In this document: piece after piece, positions 55,236-64,000 of the stretch | Position numbering within the stretch: position 1 is the first letter of the stretch | Layout: the number at the start of each line of letters is the position of its first letter | Source of the DNA: Cercis canadensis | Taxonomy: Eukaryota > Streptophyta > Magnoliopsida > Fabales > Fabaceae | Assembly: GCA_003255065.1 (NCBI GenBank) | Contig: QAOA01006013.1 | Coordinates: forward strand, 1,165,861-1,229,860 | Direction of reading: 5' to 3' | DNA: 64,000 nucleotides | Made by a program: the position numbers and the translations under genes | Notes under the pieces: generated by a model | The model's input: only the letters and a program-made list of their open reading frames with translations | Told to the model about the DNA's origin: nothing | The model's database searches: none

Positions 55236-56063
55236 CTGCCTTTTCGTTTTTGTGAATTTTCGGGCAAACCCGCCAACACAATAGCGGGTCACTTGGTTTT
55301 GATTTTGATCCTTTCCATTTGTTACTCTAAATATTCTAAATGGATACTTTTATAGCAAGCTATTAAAACGTACTTTTGGAAAACTAATTATAATAACAAT
55401 TTGTAATATAAATTTTCGGTTAGCAATTATTAATATAAAACAAATATATGATAAATCATAAAATAAAATTTTAAAAATAACGATAAATTAAAATAAAAAT
55501 AATATGATATATATTTTTAAATGTACAATTAATAGTTAAATTATATGCGATGAGATTGTAAATGAAGATAATGTATTTCTTATTGTGTATTATTTAATAG
55601 AAAAAATGTTCAATATATTATTACGTTTGAGTATTACATATGGTTTAATATATATTTGTGTATTTTATGATTTAATGTATTATCGAGTAATCTTACATAA
55701 ATTAGTACATTTTACAAAGCATCATTATGGTGAACTCAATTAAATATGCACCTTATAAAATTAATTAAATTATCTTTTAAATATTCAAATTTAACTTTAT
55801 TTTTTGATGGGTGGGTTTTGTGAGAATTGTAATCGTATGATGACTACTTTTTATATAAATTTTGTTTTCGTTATTTGGCTAATAGGTCATTTCATATTTT
55901 TGTGATTTAAATGTACTGCATGTTTTTATAGTTTGGACGAATTTTGAATCAGGTTCTTATAAAAAAAAAATGTATTCTTTTTGAGTCTTTATAGTTTGAA
56001 TTTTTTTTAAATGAGTCATTGTTGTCATACTCAGTTATAACTCTGTTAATCTAATGCTCACAT

Positions 56064-56341
56064 AACAAATAACTTGTTTATATGGTAATAAAATAAGTTA
56101 ACGTGACACCAAAGTAACACAATAATTGGGTTATATATGTTGCTCCTCACCTTAATTTTCATAAATTTTGAGAAAACTAAGTCACGTGTCTTGCATGTGT
56201 GAAACAAATAACTTGTTTATATGGTAATAAAATAAGTTAACATGACACCAAAGTAACACAATAATTGGGTTATATATGTTGCTCCTCACCTTAGTTTTCA
56301 TAAATTTTGAGAAAACTAAGTCACGTGTCTTGCATGTGTGT
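56064..56341 (+). repeat. 139-bp tandem duplication, two copies
   Basis: Units 56064-56202 and 56203-56341 both start AACAAATAACTTGTTTATAT and end TTGCATGTGTG. They differ at only a few positions (ACGTG/ACATG, TTAATTTTC/TTAGTTTTC), so the duplication is recent. Confidence 0.95.
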
Positions 56342-56664
56342 TTGATGGGTGGTAATTTGTGTGCCATTTTGGCACCATATTGGAGGGGAGAAGAGAGGAG
56401 AGGAAAGGGAGGGATTTTTCTCTCCTTTGTCTGGATGATTAAAATGAGAAAAAGGAAAGAAAATGTCTTATTGTAAAATATTTTTACTAGTTTACCCTTT
56501 ATTATATTTTCACTTTTTTTTTTCTAATTCAAAATAAAATCTGACTTGTCAAACTTGGGGTGAACCATTCTTACTCTAGGATCTCGATGTAGAAGCACCC
56601 ATGCCATAATTATAACTTTGTGTGGGAAGTAATTTAGGATTTTTCAGTTCACGAACCTTAAGGC

Positions 56665-57575
56665 TCTGTTTGAGAGTTTTTTTGGAGGGGAGAGGAGAGG
56701 AGAGGAGAGGAGAGGAGAGGAAAGGGAGGGAAAGGAAAGGGAGGGGTTTTCCTCTCCTTTGTTTGGATGATTAAAATGAGGAAAAGGAAAGGAAAGGGAA
56801 GGAAATGTCTTATTGTAAAATATTTTTACTAGTTTACCCTTTATTATCTTTTCACTCTTTTTTTCTAATTCAATTTTTTAATTATAAGTGTAATTATTAT
56901 TTATTTATTAAAAAATAAAAATTGACAATAACCGAATTCATACTCTAATTAAGTACATTTTCATAAAAAAGTAAAATTTCATAAATATGAAATTATTAAT
57001 ATATAATATACACTTATTGCTTCTAATGAGTTATAAAAAAATTAATATACTATATATTTTCAAAAAGAAAATAAACTGAATAATATACACTTATTGCTTC
57101 TAATGAGTCATAAAAAATTAATATACTATATATTTTCAAAAAGAAAATAAACTGTGCATCTGAAAAATTATGCAAATTCTATTGCTTTATGGGTTGCAAT
57201 TAATTAAATTAGAGTGATGATAGAAGAGATTATTTATAATTTTTCATTAGATGGATATAATTAAAAATTTTAATTAGAAATATAAAAGAATTACAATTTA
57301 AACATAAAACTTCAATTTTTTTGCTTTCTTTTCTTATCTAACAATTTAATGGTGGCAAACAGTATGAGTAAATTAGTAAATTAATTATTTGTCCCTCCAA
57401 ACCCCCCAATTTGGGGGGTTAAAATTTGTGAATGAAAAAAAGAGTGCAAGGATCAAAGTTTAACCCTTGGTCTCCTTCCCCTTTCAAATTTAAAACTCCC
57501 AAACAAAGGAGTGGACTCTCTCATTCCTCTCATCTCCTCTCATTTTCCCTCCAAAAGAACTCCCAAACATACCCA
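56665..57575. mobile_element. MITE-like element with purine-rich termini
   Basis: The left end GGCTCTGTTTGAGAGTTTTT, followed by a GGAGA-repeat tract, is mirrored at the right by the inverse of GGGTATGTTTGGGAGTTCTT and a GAGGAGATGAGAGG tract. A second partial copy of the left part lies at 56375-56530. Target duplication is not clean, so the superfamily is undecided (hAT or Harbinger possible). Confidence 0.55.
57004..57157 (+). repeat. 77-bp tandem duplication, two copies
   Basis: TAATATACACTTATTGCTTC begins at 57004 and again at 57081. Each unit ends with AAAAAGAAAATAAACTG. The copies are nearly identical and lie inside the purine-rich MITE. Confidence 0.9.
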
Positions 57576-57989
57576 TAAAGTTTATCTATTATTACATAGA
57601 GAAATTGTTTGTCATATCAACACTGAACTAACGGAGTTATAACTCAAGGTGATGACAATAATTCAATTAAAAAAAAATTTAAACTATAAATACCCAAAAG
57701 AGGAAGATTTTTTTTTATAAATATTTAATTTAAAATTCGTCCAAACTATAAGAACATGCAATACATTTAAACCTATTTTTATTTTTGGGCTATGATTTGG
57801 TTATCATTAATTATACCACGCAAGGAAGATATTGGTCAATTTCCATCCTTTTTATTTTTTGTCAGAATTCTCATCCATTCAGGGAGTGATTCTTCTGAAT
57901 AATGTATATCTGCAAACTAATTACACATATAAGGCACATTTCAAACTATTTCCACAACTATGGTAGTTTTTTTTTTTTACTTTTTCTCT

Positions 57990-58320
57990 TCAGTGTCGCA
58001 TTTTGAACCGTAATGAGGAGTCGAATTTTCGTTTGAGGCTCGTTTAAGGAGCCGAATTTTGGCATGAATTTTTTATTTTTTTTTTCAATGAGGGAGTCGA
58101 ATTTTGGGGATAGTAGGAAGTCGAATTTTGGCTCCCTCCTCCTTTAAGGAGCCGAATTTTGGCATAAAGGAATTTTTTTATTTTTTTTTTAATTTTCAAG
58201 AGGGAGTCGAATTATGGGGATAGTAGGGAGTCGAATTTTGGCTCCCTCCTCCTTTAAGGAGCCGAATTTTGGCATAAAGGAATTTTTTTATTTTTTTTTA
58301 TTTTCAAGAATGAGATTTAG
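57990..58320 (+). repeat. Left terminal region with iterated GTCGAATTTTGG motif
   Basis: Eight copies of a (G)GAGYCGAATTTTGG-type 15-mer occur in 250 bases. They sit within a 110-bp tandem unit (agggagtcga at 58091 and 58201) present about 2.5 times. Each unit contains the near-palindrome CTCCTCCTTTAAGGAGCCG. The arrangement suggests transposase-binding sites or a hairpin. Confidence 0.85.
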
Positions 58321-58405
58321 TACTTATTAATACCGAGAAGCATGTTGTTTTTTTTTATGTATAATTAAAAGTATTTAACTGTGTATTTGTTTATGGTATT
58401 TTCAG

Positions 58406-59631
58406 ATAATATGGCGACCTTACTCCGATGAAATATTACGTCAGTTGCCTGGATATTGCGTTGCTGGCGCTACCATTTGGCTTGCTCGGGTCCCTCTCAT
58501 TTGTTTTGTCATTGTGGAAACACAGTATCCTGATCGAGTTTTGCGTCAGTTTGGGGGGCAACAGAACATCCCTTTGCCAGTGATCTATGATAAGAATCTG
58601 CATGCGTTAACGATGAGGGGAAAACAATTGACGAATTGGGAACAATTCTACCATACACACATTGCGGTATGGGATGAGCGCATAAACCAATGTTGGCAAG
58701 TCCAATTGTCAAATATCTCAATTGCAGCTGACTACCTGCCATGGTATCGACGCATTACTCGTAGATGGATGTGTGCACACAACGCTGTAGCGGACAATCA
58801 GGTAATACTTTTATCCAATTTGCAGTACGTTCGTTTCATGATTCCTTGATAATTAAATTGTAATGAGTGTTCATTATTTATAAACAGGCGCCTCCAGTTG
58901 ATCATCAGCCACCCCCGCAATGGCAGCCTCCACATGTACAGCAGCCCCCTCCACCATTCCAAGGGCCTCCTCCTCCATCCCAAGGGCAATCATCTCATCG
59001 TCAGCTAACTTCTGAGGAATGGACCGCTTTTCACTTCGAACAGATGCAGTTGTGGTCTCGATGGGGGTTTGTTCCATCGGGTAACCCCAGCCATTCACAT
59101 GGGTGCACGTCTATGCCTCCACCGAACGCACCAATGGCACCTTGTGCGGGTACAAGTGGAAGCCTCCGTCAAGAGACAGCAGACCATCCGACGACTTTCG
59201 ACGCAACATATATCCCTCCTCCTGTGCCTAGTGCTTATACCGAGGGATTTGATTTGTCGACACATAATATATTTGCCGCTCATGATACTACCCCACAATC
59301 AACACTTGGTTTAGACCTAAGTCATGATCTCGGTCTGGGGACAGGGTCCTCATATGGGCGTTTTACATATTTGTTAGTTGATCCTGTAACGAGCCCACCA
59401 GTTGATACTAATGTGGATTACACCAACCAGACTGGTACTGTATTAGACTTTTCAGCATTCTTAGATGAGTATCTCGAGTTAGATGAGGCTCGTGGTGAGG
59501 AGCAGGGCAATCTTGGTAGACGTGGACGACGTGCAATACAGCCGAGGGATTGTGGGACAGGAGGTCATCTCGTACATGACGGACGTAGAGATGGTCGTGG
59601 TCGTGGTCGTGGCCGTGGCCGAAGGCTTTAG
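58406..59631 (+). CDS. Plant mobile domain (PMD) gene, N-terminally truncated, transposon-borne
   Basis: The plant mobile domain is shared by transposons and host genes such as MAIN and MAIL1, which act in silencing and meristem maintenance; its biochemical role is unsettled. Exon 1 (58406-58801) follows ttttcag and encodes the C-terminal half of the domain: WRPYSDEILRQLP, GATIWLARVPLICF, PDRVLRQFGGQQNIP and NWEQFYHTHIAVWDERI. Exon 2 (58888-59631) is joined in phase and encodes a Pro/Gln-rich linker (PPQWQPPHVQQPPPPFQGPP), an acidic stretch and a basic GRGRGRGRR tail. Together they give 379 residues. The N-terminal half of the domain is not found between exon 1 and the terminal repeats, so either it was lost or an upstream exon is too diverged to see. 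The reading frame itself is intact. Confidence 0.75.
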
Positions 59632-59940
59632 TGTATGTATCTGGTGTTATGTTGTCATTTACTATGTATTTGTATGTAATGGTACTTGTAAATAAATAAC
59701 ATATTTGGTTTACATTATTTGATCTTATCTGGGAAGCATCCACATTAAATCAGACTGTTGTCATTGTTATAATAAGAAGTTTAAACAATAAATCATGACT
59801 TCACGATATTGGATGAGATAGGGAGCACATTTAACTTAAGATCTTCATACAATCATAGACTAAGACATTTTATCTACAAACTATCAAAATTCAACATTTC
59901 ACAATAGCATGCAAGTAAATAAAATTACAGAAAAATTTAT

Positions 59941-62704
59941 TCATGGATGATCTGTCCTTCTGTTCGGGCAACTCCGCCTGTTATGGCCTTCCATGCGACA
60001 TAGACTGCATCTACTTACAGTGCCCTGAGAATTTTGCCAGTCCATTTCATTTCGTATGCGCGTGGAACGAGGACGACCTTTTTTCCTCACTTGTGCAGGG
60101 TTGGGTAAGAGGTTTAATCCATCACTTAGAGGCCAGTATTCCTTTCCTCCAACTGGATTAAATTTTTCACGATAAGCATCAAACACCGATTGAATAGAGT
60201 ACACGGGATCTACATATTCCCATTCGGTCAATGAAATTGCTGCGCATGCAGCCATTGCGTGAGAGCATGGTATATGGAGAGCCTGAAATTCTCCACAAGC
60301 ACATTTTCTATCAGCAAGACTTAAAGGAAACTTCCGCCCACCTCGTCTTGTAAATGGGTCGTACCTTTCCTCAATTTCAAAAGACCCTTTATCCCTGTCA
60401 AATGCAATTGGCTTGTGGCTAGATGTTTTTTCTGCATTAAGTTGCATTCTGTTAAGGACATCATCGGTCCAACGTTGGCCACTGCTCATTTGTGCTCGAG
60501 CCCTCTCTCTTCTAGTCAGAAAAATTTCGTTCATTCTATAATAAGTTGCCTGAACAAGAGCTGTAATTGGTAAGTTCCTAACTCCTTTCAAAGTTCCGTT
60601 CACTGATTCAACCAAATTTGTTGTCATTTGCCCATAACGTCTCCCTTCAGTGTCCCCGTGTAATGTCCACTTTGTTATATCAAGATCTTAAAGGTATGTC
60701 CATGCTCGATCATCCTTTAATTCGCTGCGTACTACCCTCATATATTCATCATATTTGAGTTTTTCAAATTGAGACGCTACAATGATTCAAAAAATATCAT
60801 AAATATTAGTAATTGAAAATTGCCAAATTAATAAATATCAACAACAAGATTGTTTTTCTTACCAGCTATGTATATTTTTTGTTTCATGGATTTGTTCTTG
60901 AAAGAATTGTTCCAATTGCTGACAACATGACACAAGCAAAAGAAATTATTTGCCCATGGTGGACACCATCTTAAGCGTTCATCTTCAATAGAGGACAATA
61001 TACTAACATGACGATCTGAGACCAACGCTAGATTTTTGATGTCTCGTGCAACGTGCTTTCGGAGTAAGTACAAAAACCATGTCTATGCAGGTTTCACTTC
61101 TCCTTCCACGATGGCATATGCAACTGGTAACGGTTGACGATTACCATCTTGTGTCGTGGCGATCAATAGTGTACCACGATACTTCCCGTATAAGAACGTC
61201 CCATCGATTTGGATTATTGGCTTGCAGTGAGCAATAGCATTAACACATGCCTTGAAGGTCCAAAAGACACGCTTAAACATCTTAGTCCCCTGTACAACGT
61301 GATTCCCAATGCAATAATCATCATAACACCATTCTACCACAGTTCCTGGTGTCGCGGCTTGCATTGCAGCCATCCATCTAGGCAATTCTGTGTAGCTCTC
61401 TTTCCAACTGCCAAACACTACTGCAATTGCTTTTTGTTTTGCAGGCCATGCTTTCTTATAAGATATATGGTACGAGAAATCATTTCTTATCCGCTCTTGT
61501 ATTAACTTGATGGTAACATCTGACTTCTCACTAACCATCCCATAAATAGCTGACGCAATCACACTATCATCGAGCTTATTATGATCTTGTGTTAGTGTGG
61601 GGGACGTGCACGTATGGGGCCCATTGTATTTTCTGATCTCCCATAATTGACTTTTGGTCCTCAAACAAGCTCTAAGTCGCCAATTACATCCGCTAAAGTG
61701 ATTCGGACAAATGATGCTCCAAACTTTGCGATCTGACTCCTTCACTATGAATGTTTGATGCATGTGGAGGGAGTATTGCTTTGCGACAAGTTGCAGGGCA
61801 TCTTTGGTCTGGAATCTTTGCCCAACATACAACTCTTGCCCTCTTTGCCACTCTCCACCGGGAATTGCTGCCGTTTCATCAACTATCTGAAATGCGTCAT
61901 GATTTACATAAGAATAATGACTCAATGAAACACTATATTGGAGCGGTTGTGCACTTTGTGAAGTGCTACCACCAGTTCCATCATCAACACCACCAGTAAC
62001 ATTTAGATCGAATAAATATTCATCATCAGAGTCGCTACTCCCCCCAGTTTCGTCTTCATTGTAACCTTCTTCATCGTCATTATCTTCAATCAAAGGATCA
62101 ATTGGAGAGTTACCAGGACTTATAACTGGGTTATCGTTATCAGTTTCTTCTTCACTCCCCATTTGCATCCTATCTGAACTCAGCCATGGTTGACTATAAT
62201 CATAGCCCTGATCCCGTGGTATGCCACATATTTGACTAGAACTAGAATAAGTAGCAACATCTGGTTGATAACATCCCTCATATTCTAAATTCACATTTGC
62301 ATCCTATCTGAACTCAGCCATGGTTGACTATAATCATAGTCCTGATCCCGTGGTATGCCACATATTTGACTAGAACTAGGATAAGTAGCAACATCTGGTT
62401 GATAACATCCCTCATATTCTAAATTCACTTGATTGTATGAAGGGAATGAATGAGGAATTGAACTTGGACCAGCACCATCAACAGCTATATGTTGGCCACT
62501 ATCATCATCAATATTTTCGTCCACAGTATTTACCTCCACAAATATCTCAATTGGACCTAAATTTGTATGTCCAACATTACTTTCAAATATCATCTCCACA
62601 TCAGAATCACTCATTAGTAGAAATGCATTATAAAATAATGGATTCGCTGATATCGGAAATCTATAGATTATTTGCTCAATCACTTGATTTGCTTTAAGAC
62701 CCAT
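59941..62704 (-). pseudogene. MURA-type Mutator transposase, inactivated
   Basis: From the 5' end: ATG at 62704 (MGLKANQ), an acidic N-terminal region, and a MuDR/zinc region at about 61800-61600 (GQRFQTKDALQLVAKQYSLH; CPNHFSGCNWRLRA). The catalytic core carries IIQIDGTFLYGKYRG and LVSDRHVSILS. An intron at 60862-60777 precedes the final exon, which contains NLVESVNGTLKGVRNLPITA, a SWIM finger (CACGEFQALHIPCSHAM) and a CCHC knuckle (CSLCRMEGHNRRSC). Three lesions are visible: a 134-bp tandem duplication (62161-62428) that shifts frame, a TAG at 61085-61083 where the family usually has Trp, and a TAA at 60690-60688. Frames before and after the two stops agree, so these are point mutations. Confidence 0.9.
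62161..62428 (-). repeat. 134-bp tandem duplication inside the transposase
   Basis: Units 62161-62294 and 62295-62428 differ at about two bases. Since 134 is not a multiple of three, the reading frame upstream (62704 frame) no longer matches that downstream (62294 frame). The duplicated peptide includes QICGIPRDQ and SQPWLSSDRMQM. Confidence 0.95.
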
Positions 62705-64000
62705 TTTTTAACATATTTAGTCCACATCTTTTCTTCAAGTTCAACCCAATAGGTCTTGGACCTTCATACATCACGCCTTGAGCCCCATCGTATATCCGAC
62801 CATTAGAATATATTAAAAAATGCATCTTCGTCATAAACTGTTTATATATGCACTATTAGTATGTAATCATTTTATACTAATTATCAATACATTAATTTAT
62901 CATAATATTCTAACCTAATTCATAAGTATTTCAATGTAAACATTTATTCATAAGCTTAAAAAATTAATAACACTTATCATATATTACTTAAGTGAACTAA
63001 ATATATAAGGGAATATTTATTCTAAAATATTTAAGACTACATACAAAGAATTCATAAGCACTTAACAAATATATTTAACATAATACAAGAACTTTATTAG
63101 TAAATACATTATGTTAAAAAACTATAATAATTATTTTGTAAATTACAAATAAGACAATATTTATTCACATAATTATCAAACTAAAAATTAAACATACATT
63201 AAAATAATTGTAAAATGCATTAAGTAAATACATAAATACATTAAGTAAATAAATTTAAAAAAATCATTCACAAAAATTTAACATAAGACAATATTTATTA
63301 ATAATACCTCATTAAATTAATATAAATTTAACAATATTTACATACATCATACAAAAGAAAAAAAAAAATCTTCTAAAACATTTATCAAAATAACTAAGTA
63401 AAATAAAATAAACATACCTTTAAAAATTCGAACTGACGTTAGCTTCAACTACTGCAAACTCGTAACATTTTCAATCTTTCAGATTTCTCACAATAAACTG
63501 ACAACTCTTTCTCTTCCTCTAAATCTGACAACTATCGCCAATTTCTCATGTATTTATAGGGATTTAATGTCGAAATTTTAAAATTCGTTACGTAATTTCA
63601 AACTTCGTCACATAACAATTAAGTCGTAATTTTAAAATTCGTTACGCAATTTCAAAGTTCGTCACATATGAGGGCCAAGACCGACAGTTAAGAGTCCCAT
63701 TTTAATTGATATGGCACGTGTGGAGTGTCGCACTCTACTATAGTCAAAATTCGACTCTCCTCTATGCTAAATTTCGACACCCTTCATGCCTTTAAAATAA
63801 AAAATACACATATAATTGATGGCAAAATTCGACACTACACGGAGTCGAAAATTAAAATGCGACACTCCTCACAGCCAAAATTAAAAAAAAAAAATATATT
63901 TTGCTTGTCAAAATTCGGCTCCTTAAAGGAGGAGGGAGCCAAAATTCGGCTCCCTACATTAAGGCAAAAGTCGACTCCTCAAAGAAAAAAAAAAAAAAAA
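62705..64000. other. Transposase upstream region and right terminal region
   Basis: 62705-63420 is extremely AT-rich without genes. 63568-63668 contains two copies of a 54-bp unit with TTTTAAAATTCGTTACG. From about 63720 inverted copies of the terminal motif appear (CAAAATTCGACTC, CAAAATTCGGCTCC), ending in GACTCCTCAAAG and an A run at the window end. It should contain the transposase promoter. Confidence 0.7.

Larger units (their letters stand above)
55905..57775. mobile_element. Composite inverted-repeat element (nested)
   Basis: The left arm (about 55905-56060; TATAGTTTGGACGAATTTTG) is the inverse of the right arm at about 57605-57775 (CAAAATTCGTCCAAACTATA-like), with clear similarity over about 160 bases. 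The same arm occurs singly at 21870-22032. Between the arms lie the two tandem duplications and the second MITE, so this looks like a non-autonomous element with later insertions. Exact ends and target duplication were not resolved. Confidence 0.6.
55300..57950. other. Gene-free AT-rich block of nested repeats
   Basis: No coding signal. It contains the inverted-arm element at 55905-57775, the tandem duplications at 56064-56341 and 57004-57157, and the purine-rich MITE at 56665-57575, described separately. Outside these it is simple AT-rich sequence. Confidence 0.7.
57970..64000. mobile_element. Mutator-like element with captured plant mobile domain (right end outside window)
   Basis: The left terminal region (about 57990-58320) and the region at about 63720-64000 are inverted relatives. 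AGTGTCGCATTTT and the block GGCTCCCTCCTCCTTTAAGGAGCC-like/GTCGAATTTTGG occur in opposite orientation at the two ends. Between them lie a MURA-type transposase on the minus strand and a plant-mobile-domain gene on the plus strand, converging with 309 bases between their stops. The right terminus is cut by the window, so length and target duplication cannot be read. Both genes are damaged or incomplete, so this copy is not autonomous. Confidence 0.85.

Noticed and set aside
58874-59298. Several open frames antisense to the PMD gene second exon
   Set aside because: Shadows caused by the Pro/Gln- and GC-rich coding sequence on the other strand.

Overview
This is an AT-rich nuclear segment from a flowering plant, almost certainly a eudicot. 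The evidence is multi-exon genes with GT-AG introns, plant-specific families (FRIGIDA-like, bifunctional dehydroquinate dehydratase/shikimate dehydrogenase, copine BONZAI, cyclin L, H2A.X with an SQEF tail, plant mobile domain) and many small plant transposons. Species cannot be fixed from the sequence. There is one assembly gap (19999-20321) and one isolated N (30979).

Layout. 1-2.8 kb: no recognisable gene. 2.87-6.63 kb: a FRIGIDA-like coiled-coil gene broken by frameshifts and stops. 7.87-15.96 kb: two intact tandem genes for the bifunctional shikimate-pathway enzyme DHQ-SDH, both encoding 531 residues but differing in intron number and at SDH substrate-binding positions; the second carries a complete 291-bp TRIM/SMART retroelement in its last intron. 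16.2-24.2 kb: transposon-rich, with a decayed DnaJ-DUF3444 copy interrupted by an approximately 1.3-kb Mutator-like inverted-repeat element. 24.2-28.94 kb: the intact DnaJ-DUF3444 gene (1139 aa, coding region in one exon, 5'UTR intron). 31.5-38.64 kb: a BON3-type copine in 16 exons. On the minus strand follow cyclin L (39.1-42.1 kb), a DHHC S-acyltransferase of the PAT17 type (43.9-48.2 kb), a plastid FtsH-like M41 protein that lacks an AAA module (49.1-51.6 kb) and histone H2A.X (54.36-55.02 kb). 55.3-57.9 kb is a nest of tandem and inverted repeats. From about 57.97 kb to beyond the window end lies a Mutator-like element with motif-rich inverted termini, a nonsense-mutated MURA-type transposase on the minus strand and a convergent plant-mobile-domain gene on the plus strand.

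The host genes form no operon-like unit; they are ordinary housekeeping, signalling and metabolic genes. The observations most worth a second look are the divergence of the two DHQ-SDH paralogues, the mobile-domain-carrying Mutator element with iterated terminal motifs, and several small elements whose target-site duplications can be read directly. I found no clearly new biological system. Exon boundaries were chosen by hand from splice signals, reading-frame continuity and remembered family sequences, and have not been tested by alignment or RNA data.
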